64,000 nucleotides of DNA, from positions 1 through 64,000 of the forward strand of contig DATAZE010000007.1 of NCBI GenBank assembly GCA_036272195.1, written 5' to 3'. Both the position numbers and the translations under genes were made by a program. Every line of letters begins with the position of its first letter. The first letter of the stretch is position 1. Source of the DNA: DASXHY01 sp036272195 (GTDB lineage Bacteria > Verrucomicrobiota > Verrucomicrobiia > Limisphaerales > DASXHY01). The notes under the pieces are model-generated. The model did not search any database and had not been told where the DNA came from. It saw only the letters and a list, made by a program, of their open reading frames with translations. Of this stretch, positions 9,770 to 18,853 are shown piece after piece.

Positions 9770-12403
9770 ATGACGGTGGAAAACAAAAATCGGACGGAAC
9801 TGCGTTGGGCGATCCTCATCCCCATCCTTACCGGGGTGCTCGCGGCGGCATTTTGCGCGGGACTTTATTGGCACGAAGCGGAGCAAACCGCAAAACCAAT
9901 CCGTGAGCGTGAAATCTCCAAGCTGGGTGTCTTTGATCAAATTCTGAGCCGGGATTTCAAGGCGGCCACGGACGACCTGCGTGTGCTGGCCGACGGCGAC
10001 GGATTGCGCGCGTTTCTTTCTTCGGGCCAGGCAGCCGATCTGGATCGGGCCACGAAACGCGCTGTTTTTTTCAGCCGGCAGGCGCCCGAATATTTCCAGG
10101 TTCGTTACATCGACGAGCGCGGCAACGAAATATTGCGGGTCAATCAAGGAGGCATCGTCACGGCCCCTGACCAATTGCAGAACAAAGGGAGCCGGCCTTT
10201 TTTCCAGGAGGCAAACGCCCGCAAAGCCGGAGAAATCTACATTTCGGCGTACGACTTAAATGTTGAAGGCGGGAAAGTGGAGACGCCTTACAACCCGACA
10301 TTACGGTTCGCGATGCCAGTTTTCGACGAGGCCGGACGGCATCGCGGAATCTATATTATCAACTATCGCGGCACGAACTTCGTGAACCGGCTGCAACGGA
10401 TGATTCCGGCGGCATTAAGGCCGCGCCTGCGGATACTCAACCCCCAGGGGTTTTGGATTCATGCTTCGAATCCAGATGACGAGTGGGGATTTATGATCCC
10501 GGAGCGCGCCGACAAGACGCTGGCGCGCACCGATCCGGCGTTATGGTCGCGAATTTCAAAGGAACCGGACGGACAGGTGCACCACGCAGGCGGACTTTTC
10601 ACATGGCATCGTTTTTCACCGCGCAACGCGGCCGGGGACGAGCGCGCGCTCGTGGTGACGGGGGATGATTTCCTGGTGCTCGCCTCGGAAATCACCGGCA
10701 CGGAATGGAGGGATTTGTTCGCGCCGATACGCCAGACATTCGTCATGATCGGATGCGTGGTATTAATATTGGTTCTTGGCGGCGGACGCTTTTTCCTCCT
10801 GAACCAGCGCTCGGTCCTGGAACTGCGCAACAGCAAGCAGATGTTCGAAGGATTATTCGTGAGCGCGCCGGATGCGACCATTCTCGTGGATACCGCGGGC
10901 AAAATCGTCCGGGCAAATGCGCAGGTCGAATCCATCTTTCGGCGAACGCGCGCGGAGATTATCGGCCAGAGCGTCGAACAATTGATGCCCGAACGCTATC
11001 GTACGCGGCACTGGGAACATCTGGCGCGTTACTTCGCCAACCCGCATCTGCGAGCGATGGGTGAGGGCCTGGAATTGTTCGCCTTGCGGGGCGATGGGAC
11101 GGAATTTCCGGTGGACATCATGCTCAGCCCGATTGTGACGAAGCAAGGCCAGCAATCCATCGCGGTGGTTCGCGACATCACTGACCGGAAACGGATCGAA
11201 CAAATGCATCTGCAGTTTCGCGCATTGTTCGAGTCGGTGCCGGGTTCTTATCTCGTGCTGAAACCGGATCTGACCATCGCGGCGGTGAGCGATGCTTATC
11301 TCAAGGACACGATGACCCAGCGGGAAAAAATTCTCGGGCGCGGCCTGTTCGAAGTGTTTCCGGATAACCCGGAAGATTCCGCCGCGACCGGCGCCAGCAA
11401 CCTCCGCGCGTCCCTCAACCGCGTGCTCAAGGAAAAAAAGAACGACACGATGGCGATTCAAAAATACGACGTCAGGCGGCTGGATGGAGTTTTCGAGGAA
11501 CGTTATTGGAGCCCGGTGAATTCACCGGTGATCGGCGCCGACGGCCAAATTGAGTATATCGTTCACCGGGTGGAGGACGTGACGGATTTCGTCAGGCAAA
11601 AGCAGAAGCCGGCCACTGAATCGCCGAACGGAATGCAGGCGCGGATGGAGCAGATGGAGGCGGAAATCTTCCGCAGCTCGGGCGAGGTACAGGCCGCCAA
11701 CGAACAACTCCGTGAGGCGAACCAGGAGTTGGAGGCGTTTTCGTATTCAGTCTCGCATGATTTGCGCGCGCCGTTGCGGCACATCGATGGCTTCGTGGAC
11801 CGTCTTAACAAGACCGCGGGCCTGGCCGCGGATGAGAAGAGCCGGCGTTATCTGCAAATTATTTCCCAATCGGCCCGCCATATGGGAAACCTTATCGATG
11901 ATTTGCTCGTCTTTTCGAGAATGGGCCGCGCGGAGATGCGGCACGTGAAATTAAACCTGGAGCACCTGGTCAAGGATGTCATCGAGGGCATGTCGTCGGA
12001 ATTGGAGCAACGGAAAGTGATTTTCAAAACCGAGCATCTCCCGGAGGTTTGCGGCGACCCGCCCATGCTGCGGCAAGTGTTGGTGAACCTGATCGGCAAC
12101 GCGGTGAAATACACGAAGCCGCGCGAGCAGGCCGAGATCGAAATCCGCTGCTCGGAAACGCCGGAGGAATTCACGGTGTCGGTGCGCGACAACGGCGTCG
12201 GCTTTGACATGGAGTACGCGCAAAAGTTATTTGGTGTATTCCAGCGGCTGCATCGCTCGGATGAATTTGAAGGCACCGGCATCGGCCTCGCGAATGTTCG
12301 CCGCATCATCCACCGGCATGGCGGCCGTACCTGGGCCGAAAGCAAGCTGGACGAGGGCGCAACTTTTTATTTTACGCTGCCCAAGATAAAGGAATCCAAA
12401 TGA
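9770..12403 (+). CDS. Membrane sensor histidine kinase (Cache-like, 2 x PAS, HisKA, HATPase)
   Basis: An 877-residue bacteriophytochrome-like kinase. Transmembrane helix 1 is at about 14-34 and helix 2 at about 323-343; between them is a periplasmic dCache-like sensor of about 290 residues. A cytoplasmic PAS domain follows (SAPDATILVDTAGKIVRANA ... FALRGDGTEFPVDIMLSPI). A PAS_4-like domain comes next (FRALFESVPGSYLVLKPDLT), then a coiled segment, HisKA with likely phospho-His663 (SVSHDLRAPLRH) and HATPase_c (LIGNAVKYT, DNGVGFD, GTGIGLANVRRI). I chose the ATG at 9770 because the charged tail and first membrane helix follow directly. It overlaps the next gene by four bases (ATGA). Confidence 0.92.
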   Translation: MTVENKNRTELRWAILIPILTGVLAAAFCAGLYWHEAEQTAKPIREREISKLGVFDQILSRDFKAATDDLRVLADGDGLRAFLSSGQAADLDRATKRAVFFSRQAPEYFQVRYIDERGNEILRVNQGGIVTAPDQLQNKGSRPFFQEANARKAGEIYISAYDLNVEGGKVETPYNPTLRFAMPVFDEAGRHRGIYIINYRGTNFVNRLQRMIPAALRPRLRILNPQGFWIHASNPDDEWGFMIPERADKTLARTDPALWSRISKEPDGQVHHAGGLFTWHRFSPRNAAGDERALVVTGDDFLVLASEITGTEWRDLFAPIRQTFVMIGCVVLILVLGGGRFFLLNQRSVLELRNSKQMFEGLFVSAPDATILVDTAGKIVRANAQVESIFRRTRAEIIGQSVEQLMPERYRTRHWEHLARYFANPHLRAMGEGLELFALRGDGTEFPVDIMLSPIVTKQGQQSIAVVRDITDRKRIEQMHLQFRALFESVPGSYLVLKPDLTIAAVSDAYLKDTMTQREKILGRGLFEVFPDNPEDSAATGASNLRASLNRVLKEKKNDTMAIQKYDVRRLDGVFEERYWSPVNSPVIGADGQIEYIVHRVEDVTDFVRQKQKPATESPNGMQARMEQMEAEIFRSSGEVQAANEQLREANQELEAFSYSVSHDLRAPLRHIDGFVDRLNKTAGLAADEKSRRYLQIISQSARHMGNLIDDLLVFSRMGRAEMRHVKLNLEHLVKDVIEGMSSELEQRKVIFKTEHLPEVCGDPPMLRQVLVNLIGNAVKYTKPREQAEIEIRCSETPEEFTVSVRDNGVGFDMEYAQKLFGVFQRLHRSDEFEGTGIGLANVRRIIHRHGGRTWAESKLDEGATFYFTLPKIKESK

Positions 12404-12855
12404 GTCCCCTGAAACGAATACTACTTGCAGAAGATAATCAAAACGACGTTGAACTGACGCTCGCGGCGCTCGACGAATATAATCTCGCCAACGAGGTGGT
12501 GGTCGTCCGCGATGGCGTGGAGGCCATGGATTACCTGAACCAGCGCGGGAAATTCGCGAACCACGCGAACGGCATTCCGGCGGTGATTCTTCTCGATTTG
12601 AAAATGCCGCGATTGGACGGCCTCGAAGCGCTGAAACAACTGAGAAACGATCCGCGTTACAAACACGTGCCGGTGGTAATGATCACCTCCTCGCGCGAGG
12701 AACAGGATTTGATCCGCAGTTACGAACTGGGCGTGAATGCGTATGTCGTAAAGCCGGTGGATTTCCAAAAGTTCGTCGAGTGCATCAAACAAATCGGTTT
12801 CTTCTGGGCATTGATCAACGAGCCCCCGCCGAGGCAAATGGGAAAGGGTGATTGA
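12400..12855 (+). CDS. Stand-alone receiver-domain response regulator (Rcp1-like)
   Basis: A 151-residue CheY-like receiver of the Rcp1 type, which has no output domain and works with phytochrome-like kinases. Visible motifs are LLAEDNQNDVELTL (acidic pocket), VILLDLKMPRLDGLEAL (phosphoacceptor Asp) and PVVMITSSREEQD followed by the conserved Lys in AYVVKPVDFQKF. It lies between a membrane kinase and a hybrid kinase, overlapping both by a few bases, so phosphate is probably passed among all three products. Confidence 0.92.
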   Translation: MSPLKRILLAEDNQNDVELTLAALDEYNLANEVVVVRDGVEAMDYLNQRGKFANHANGIPAVILLDLKMPRLDGLEALKQLRNDPRYKHVPVVMITSSREEQDLIRSYELGVNAYVVKPVDFQKFVECIKQIGFFWALINEPPPRQMGKGD

Positions 12856-14456
12856 TGACGAGCAAAAAAACTCCAGCCAAACCCACGCGGATTTTGCACC
12901 TGGAGGACAACCCTTACGACACGGAAATAGTCTCGGCGTTGCTGGCGGACGAGCACATCCCCTGCGAAATACAGCGGGTCGAGACGCGAAAGGATTTCGA
13001 AGCCGCCCTGGAAAAAGGGGATTACACACTGGTCATTTCCGATTTCTCGCTGCCGTCATGGGATGGTTTGAAGGCACTGGCGCTGACGCGCGGCAGAATG
13101 GCGGACATGCCGTTCATACTTTTTTCCGGGACGATCGGGGAGGAAACCGCCATTGAATGCCTCAAGCGCGGCGCCACGGATTATGTGTTGAAGGGACGCC
13201 CCGCCCGGCTGGTCTCGACGGTGAGGGCAATTTTGAAAGAGGCGGAAGAACGGGAGCGGCGCAAGGAGTTCGAGGTGGAATTGCAACGCAGCGCCCAGCG
13301 CGAAAAGGACATGGAGATCCGCTTCCTGCGCATGCAACGCATGGAAAGCATAGGCTCGCTCGTGAGCGGCATAGCGCACGATCTCAACAACGCGCTGGTG
13401 CCGGTCCTCATGGGTTGCGGGTTCCTGCGTTCGGAACCGCTGAAACCCGAGTTTGAACAGGTTTTAACCACGATGGAGACCAGCGCGCGGCGCGGCGCGG
13501 ACATGCTCCGCCAGGTGCTTGCGTTCGCGCGCGGGGTCGACAGCAAAAAAAGCCCGGTGCAGATCAAGCTCCTCCTCCGCGAGATGGAAAAAATCGCGCG
13601 CGACGCTTTCCCGAAAACAATTCGCGTGCGCATGGAGATCGCGGACGACCTCTGGCCGGTGTCCGGGCATCACACTCAATTGTACCAGGTGCTGATGAAC
13701 CTCTCCATCAACGCGCGCGACGCAATGCCTAACGGCGGCCGGATCACGTACCGCGCGGAGAACATGCAACTCGAGAAAAGCGGGCCGAAAATTCATCCGG
13801 ACGCGGTCCCGGGGCCGTATTTGCTGGCGACGGTTTCGGACACGGGAACGGGCATGCCTCCGGACGTATTGGAAAAACTTTTTCAACCATTTTTCACGAC
13901 GAAAGAGCACGGCAAGGGAACGGGGCTGGGCCTCTCGACCTCGATGAACATAGTGAAAACTCATGGCGGCTTCATCACCGTTGAAAGCCGGGTGGGAGAA
14001 GGCACTCGTTTCAGCATCTATCTTCCAGCGCTTAGTTCGGTTACGGACGCGGAGGAGGAGCCAAAACTGGCCCGGATTCCCATCGGCAACGGCGAAGGCA
14101 TCCTGGTCGTGGACGATGAAATTGCGATTTGCGAAATCACCAAGGCCGCCCTGGAGAATTACGGCTACCGGGTGCAGGTCGCCAACAGCGGCCCCGAGGC
14201 GGTGGCGCTCTACGTCGGCAAACGAAAAGAAATTCAACTCGTGGTGACCGACTCGGACATGCCTTTCATGGATGGACTCGCCACTTCGATTGCTTTGAAG
14301 AAAATCAATCCGCGGTTGAAAATCATCATGGCGAGCGGCAGCGTTCCGAGCAAAAGCGACGGTACAGCCAACGACAACATTAGTGCCTTTGTGCCCAAGC
14401 CTTATACGGTGGACAGGCTGCTAAAGGTGGTGCATGAAGTGTTGCACCAGAAATAG
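12855..14456 (+). CDS. Hybrid kinase: REC - histidine kinase - REC
   Basis: A 533-residue protein with receiver domain 1 (about 10-125; VISDFSLPSWDGLKAL), a short coiled linker, a HisKA-like region with phospho-His175 (VSGIAHDLNNALVPVL), HATPase_c (MNLSINARDAMPNGG, DTGTGMPPDVLEKLFQPFFT, GTGLGLSTSMNIVKTHGG) and a C-terminal receiver domain 2 (about 410-530; Asp466 in VTDSDMPFMDG). It has no membrane helix. The ATG at 12855 overlaps the upstream stop (TGATG); a TTG at 12852 is the only alternative. The TAG stop (14454-14456) is the first three bases of a family A repeat. Confidence 0.92.
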   Translation: MTSKKTPAKPTRILHLEDNPYDTEIVSALLADEHIPCEIQRVETRKDFEAALEKGDYTLVISDFSLPSWDGLKALALTRGRMADMPFILFSGTIGEETAIECLKRGATDYVLKGRPARLVSTVRAILKEAEERERRKEFEVELQRSAQREKDMEIRFLRMQRMESIGSLVSGIAHDLNNALVPVLMGCGFLRSEPLKPEFEQVLTTMETSARRGADMLRQVLAFARGVDSKKSPVQIKLLLREMEKIARDAFPKTIRVRMEIADDLWPVSGHHTQLYQVLMNLSINARDAMPNGGRITYRAENMQLEKSGPKIHPDAVPGPYLLATVSDTGTGMPPDVLEKLFQPFFTTKEHGKGTGLGLSTSMNIVKTHGGFITVESRVGEGTRFSIYLPALSSVTDAEEEPKLARIPIGNGEGILVVDDEIAICEITKAALENYGYRVQVANSGPEAVALYVGKRKEIQLVVTDSDMPFMDGLATSIALKKINPRLKIIMASGSVPSKSDGTANDNISAFVPKPYTVDRLLKVVHEVLHQK

Positions 14457-14536
14457 TGACCTGGGCGTCCCGCCCGTGTGGTTCCGCCTTCAATAGGGCT
14501 TTTTAGAAACGCACGGGCGAGACGCCCGTGCCGCTA
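14454..14536. repeat. Family A palindrome (83 bp variant) supplying a stop codon
   Basis: The left arm TAGTGACCTGGGCGTCCCGC is diverged, and the right arm ACGCACGGGCGAGACGCCCG matches the family; it ends CCGCTA. The outer TA...TA ends are kept. It overlaps the stop codon of the hybrid kinase and ends six bases before the 3' end of the nucleotidyltransferase gene, filling the whole gap between the convergent genes. Confidence 0.85.
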
Positions 14537-14541
14537 CCAGC

Positions 14542-15288
14542 CTACTGCTTCTCGAAGATTTTATTGGCTTCCTCGAGGGTTTCCTTGGAGCCGATGTCAT
14601 ACCAGATGCCGGGGACGCGCCAGGTGTAAAACGGTGTGCGCGGGTAGAGCCATTGCACCAGACGCCCGGGTTGGTCAGGGTTGTTCCCTTCGGCCATATA
14701 TTGATGGATTAAAGGCAACGTCGCCTTCGGATAATAATAAAGAGCGATGCCGGTGATCGTGCTCGTCGGATTTTTCGGTTTCTCCTCGAAAAACGTGATG
14801 CGCCCTGCCCCATCCACGGAAATCGCATTGTATTTTTTTATCTCCTCGAGGTTGCCGACATCGTAGACGGCCAGCACGGGCGCATTTTTTTCACGCACGA
14901 ATTGCCCGAAACCCTCCAGCTTCTCGCTGAACAAATTATCGCCAGCCACGACGATGATGTCGTCATCCACATTTTGGGTTTTGAGGACGTAATGGATATC
15001 GCCGATGGCGCCGAGCTTGTTGGTATCGTCGGTCGAGTTGTCGTTGACGATGGTGAAATTGAGTTTTGCCTTGGTCTCATGATAGTTGTCCGCCCATTTC
15101 TGAAAATGGCCGGCAAACTTGGCGTTGGTCACGACGTAAATGCGGTCGATATCGCCGATGGGCGCGAGGTTATCGAGGACGTATTCCACCATGGGTTTGC
15201 CCGCAACGGGCAGCAGCGGTTTGGGCTGCGTGAGCGTGAGTGGATACAACCGAGTGGCGTAACCGGCGGCTAAGATGATGACTTTCAT
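14542..15288 (-). CDS. Sugar-1-phosphate nucleotidyltransferase (RmlA-like)
   Basis: A 248-residue NTP-transferase. The N-terminal signature VIILAAGYATRLYPLT then KPLLPVAGKPMVEYVLDNL is the nucleotide- and sugar-phosphate-binding block. VVAGDNLFSEKLEGF has the metal-binding Asp, FFEEKPKNP is the conserved Glu-Lys-Pro segment, and GIWYDIGSKETLEEANKIF is a typical ending. It activates a sugar phosphate with dTTP or UTP for cell-surface polysaccharide. It is shorter than glucose-1-phosphate thymidylyltransferase (about 290), and the exact sugar is unknown. Confidence 0.88.
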   Translation of the reverse strand: MKVIILAAGYATRLYPLTLTQPKPLLPVAGKPMVEYVLDNLAPIGDIDRIYVVTNAKFAGHFQKWADNYHETKAKLNFTIVNDNSTDDTNKLGAIGDIHYVLKTQNVDDDIIVVAGDNLFSEKLEGFGQFVREKNAPVLAVYDVGNLEEIKKYNAISVDGAGRITFFEEKPKNPTSTITGIALYYYPKATLPLIHQYMAEGNNPDQPGRLVQWLYPRTPFYTWRVPGIWYDIGSKETLEEANKIFEKQ

Positions 15289-15865
15289 ATTTTAAAAATG
15301 TGAACGGCCCGAACGACCGCGAATTCAAGATAATTAAATCGTGCAGGGCAACTAAAAACTCAATGGGGACGAACCCTTGGGCGCATAGCGAAAAATTGTA
15401 CATCGCGAAAAATCGAGGAAATAGCCGCGGAGCCAGCGAAAGAACGCGGCACGGCATTTTTCTTTCGCCCCATCCGGGGCTTGGTGATTGCCGCGCCCGA
15501 TTCCCACGGATCGTGCCATGGGCTACCATCTACCGCCACTCCGTGGCTGAAATACTGTTCAAATTTTGATATGCGCCCCGAACCCTTGAGATAGCAACCG
15601 GCGGCCAAAACTCCAATCCCGAGGGGTTGAATGGAATCAGCCTTACCTTCCGAACTTGACCTATCCGTTCCCAGTGCGGCAGTGAGGTGCCGGGCTTATT
15701 GTCGGAAGTCCTTCCGGGACAGGAGCATTGAAACATCGCGTTGTACTCATGAATCGAGAGGCGCCCTGAAGCCGAAAGGGAGAAACACCTGCAAATACAG
15801 TGTTTTATCGCGGTAAAAGCTCGACAAAACAACGGCGATGTGGCGAAGTCTGCGCAACCCAAACC
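15289..15865. other. Non-coding interval between divergent genes
   Basis: About 577 bases between the 5' ends of the nucleotidyltransferase and the GloVer protein gene. Short open frames here have no recognisable domain. It presumably contains both promoters. No strong palindrome of the kind seen elsewhere was spotted. Confidence 0.5.
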
Positions 15866-18829
15866 ATGAACTTTTCTTGCAAATCCTTGCTCCAAACCGC
15901 CTCAGTTTTGCTCTTTCTGCTGATAAATCTCGCCTGGTTTTCCACCTCCCAGGCGCAGACGTGGGCGACTAATAGTCCACTGAATGTCCCACGCTGGGCG
16001 CATACGGCCACGTTGTTGAACAACGGCCAAGTGCTCATTGCGGGCGGGTTGATTTACAACATGAATGGCGATCAGGAGGGCACCAATTCCGCCGAGCTAT
16101 ACGACCCGGCGACGGGGACATCCACCATTACGGATTCGATGTCGTCTTACCGCCATTCTCACACCGCGACACTATTACTCGACGGCAGAGTGCTGATCGT
16201 GGGCGGCGGCGGTGATGCTGCCTCGGAAATTTACGATCCGAGCACCAGCACGTGGGGAAGTTACGCACAAATGGCAGACGAACGCATTGTTCCAGCCACA
16301 GTGCGACTGGCTGATGGCAAGGTATTGGTGGTGGCGGGATACGATGACAATAATGGCGAGGAACTTGCCAGTGCAGAGATATTTGACCCGGCCACGGGAA
16401 ATTGGACGAGCACGCAGCCGTTGCCTTACAACACGGACAGCCCGGCAGGGGCGTTGCTGTCCAACGGCAAGGTTTTGGTATGTGGCGGTTCGGATGGCCT
16501 GGGCGGAGCTTTAACGAATGCCGCGCTCTACGATCCGGACAGTGGAACGTGGACGGACGCTCCTCCGCTGAGTGAAGCGCGCGCGGGCCACACCGCTACC
16601 GTGATGCAGAATGGAAAAGTGCTCATCGAAGGCGGCAACGGCGGGAGCACGACTGAGTTATACGATCCAGTGGCGAATTCCTGGGAACCTTTTCCGGGCA
16701 TGCAGGACGGGCGCTACCATGCTCAGGCGGTCCTACTCAGTAACGGTGACGTCATGGTCCTGGGCGATTACAACCCGGACGTGGAGATTTATAGCGACGA
16801 TGATAATGGTTGGGATTTTGCGGATCAGCTGCCGGTGCCAGGTTACCAACAAACGGCGACCCTGCTCGCAAATGGTGACGTGCTGGTAGTAGGTGGCAGT
16901 GAACAACCATTCAACGGTCCGCCCATCGGCGCGGTGCAAAGATTCGGATCGGGATCGGGAACACCCAGCCTTTCGGTCACGGCCTCGCCTGCCACCGGAC
17001 CGGTGGCGTTAGACGTCCAATTCACCAGTCCGGACCGGGACAGCGCCGGCGATGACGTCACGTCCTGGAATTGGGATTTCGGCGATGGCGCCACGAGCAC
17101 GGAGCAAAGTCCGACGCATACCTATACCAGCGAAGGAACTTTTTCGCCGAGTCTGACCGCTTTTGCCGGTGATACGGAGCTGATCGTGATCGGCCCGGGC
17201 ACTGTCACGGTCACGGGCGATGCCGTGACCGCCAGCGACAACCCGACGTTTGGACCGGCGCCTTTGACGGTGCAATTCACCGGCCCGAGCACGGATAGCG
17301 GTGGCAATGCGGTGACCAATTGGAGTTGGAATTTTGGCGATGGCGCGAGCAGCACGGCACAAAATCCTTCGCACGCTTACATGACGCCGGGAAATTTTTC
17401 CCCGACGCTGACTGCCATCAGCACGTTCGCGAACACACCACTTTCCGCGTCCGGCCTGAGTGGGATCACGGTGAACATCGCGCCGAATCCGGCTTTCAAA
17501 ACTCTTTATAGTTTTTCCACGACTTTTGGGACGACCCCGAGCCCGGGATTGTTGCTATTGGGAAATACGCTTTATGGGACGAGCTCCGGGGGCGGCAGCC
17601 ATGATTTCGGCACGGTTTTTTCGGTGAACACAGATGGTTCGGAATTTTCCAGCCTGCACAGTTTTGATCTCAATCACGGCGGGCGGGGGGTGGGAAGTTT
17701 GATCAACGTCGGCCCCACTTTGTACGGCATTGCCGCGTTTGGCGGTGACAATGGCGGGGGCGTGCTGTTCGCGTTGAACACGAACGGCTCCAGTTATTCG
17801 AATGTGTTTAATTTCTTTTTAAATGTGCCGAGCACCGGTGAGGAGCCGTTGGACGGAGTGGTTTTATCGGGAGACACTTTTTATGGCATGACTGAATTTG
17901 GCGGAGCAGTGGATCATGGGGCGCTTTATTCCGTGAAGACCAATGGAGCGAACATCACGGACATTCACAGTTTCAGCACGCCGTCGGGACAAAATTTTAA
18001 CCTGAACTATGACGGGCTTTTTCCGATGACTAAATTAGTTCTCGCGGACGGCACGTTGTACGGAACGGCGGAGGGGGGTGGAAATTTTGCGCGCGGCACA
18101 GTGTTCGCGGTGGAACCTGCCAATCCAAATAGTTTCCGCGTCCTGCATCATTTCACCGCTGTCGATTCGGGCACGCAAACCAACGCCGACGGCGCTTCGC
18201 CGTTTGCCAATGTGATTATCTCCGGGAACACGCTGTTTGGGACCGCGGCGTTTGGCGGCACGATGGGAAATGGCGCCATTTACGCCATTACCACGGACGG
18301 AACCGGCTTCACAAACCTGTATAATTTCACGGGCACGAACGACGGCTCAAGCCCGCGTGGAGGTTTGCTTTTATCCGGCAATACGCTTTACGGCAGCACG
18401 CCCAGCGGCGGCGCATTTACAAACGGAACCTTGTTTTCCATTCACACGGACGGCACGGGTTTCACCAACCTGTATAGTTTCACGGGCGGAAGCGACGGCT
18501 CCAGTCCGAATGGGGATTTGATTCTGTCGGGCAATGTTTTGTATGGCACTGCCGGCAGCGGTGGATCGGGGAGCGGAACTGTGTTCAGCTTCACGCTGCC
18601 CTCCACTTCACAGGGGACGTCACCTTTGCTTGCGATTGCGCCCGCCGGCACGAACGTGATTTTGACGTGGGGAACGGATGCGGTTGGTTATGGCCTGCAA
18701 TCAGCAACACAACTGGTCAATTCGGCCACGTGGAATCCGGTGTTGCCTGCGCCAGTGATTATCAATGGCAGGAACACGGTCACCAATCCCGCAGTCGGCC
18801 GGCAACAATTTTATCGGCTAAGCCAGTAA
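15866..18829 (+). CDS. Secreted Kelch-PKD-GloVer repeat protein
   Basis: A 987-residue exported protein. A signal peptide covers about residues 1-32 (LLFLLINLAWF...SQAQ). A Kelch-like beta-propeller follows at about 35-370, with units such as RWAHTATLLNNGQVLIAGG. Next are two PKD domains (NWDFGDGATSTEQSPTHTY and NWSWNFGDGASSTAQNPSHAY). Seven GloVer (Gloeo_Verruco) repeats come after, each with a core like NTLYGT..GG and LYSFTG..DGSSP. It ends in a beta domain finishing QQFYRLSQ, a tail also seen in the broken gene at 30576-31540. Role unknown; an adhesin-like or polysaccharide-binding surface protein is plausible. I used the ATG at 15866 because the signal peptide begins there. Confidence 0.88.
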   Translation: MNFSCKSLLQTASVLLFLLINLAWFSTSQAQTWATNSPLNVPRWAHTATLLNNGQVLIAGGLIYNMNGDQEGTNSAELYDPATGTSTITDSMSSYRHSHTATLLLDGRVLIVGGGGDAASEIYDPSTSTWGSYAQMADERIVPATVRLADGKVLVVAGYDDNNGEELASAEIFDPATGNWTSTQPLPYNTDSPAGALLSNGKVLVCGGSDGLGGALTNAALYDPDSGTWTDAPPLSEARAGHTATVMQNGKVLIEGGNGGSTTELYDPVANSWEPFPGMQDGRYHAQAVLLSNGDVMVLGDYNPDVEIYSDDDNGWDFADQLPVPGYQQTATLLANGDVLVVGGSEQPFNGPPIGAVQRFGSGSGTPSLSVTASPATGPVALDVQFTSPDRDSAGDDVTSWNWDFGDGATSTEQSPTHTYTSEGTFSPSLTAFAGDTELIVIGPGTVTVTGDAVTASDNPTFGPAPLTVQFTGPSTDSGGNAVTNWSWNFGDGASSTAQNPSHAYMTPGNFSPTLTAISTFANTPLSASGLSGITVNIAPNPAFKTLYSFSTTFGTTPSPGLLLLGNTLYGTSSGGGSHDFGTVFSVNTDGSEFSSLHSFDLNHGGRGVGSLINVGPTLYGIAAFGGDNGGGVLFALNTNGSSYSNVFNFFLNVPSTGEEPLDGVVLSGDTFYGMTEFGGAVDHGALYSVKTNGANITDIHSFSTPSGQNFNLNYDGLFPMTKLVLADGTLYGTAEGGGNFARGTVFAVEPANPNSFRVLHHFTAVDSGTQTNADGASPFANVIISGNTLFGTAAFGGTMGNGAIYAITTDGTGFTNLYNFTGTNDGSSPRGGLLLSGNTLYGSTPSGGAFTNGTLFSIHTDGTGFTNLYSFTGGSDGSSPNGDLILSGNVLYGTAGSGGSGSGTVFSFTLPSTSQGTSPLLAIAPAGTNVILTWGTDAVGYGLQSATQLVNSATWNPVLPAPVIINGRNTVTNPAVGRQQFYRLSQ

Positions 18830-18853
18830 TCGTCGGGGTTGCTGCGGTGCAAC

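Noticed and set aside
9393..9773. 126-codon open frame upstream of the membrane kinase
   Set aside because: No domain, odd composition, and it overlaps the better kinase start.
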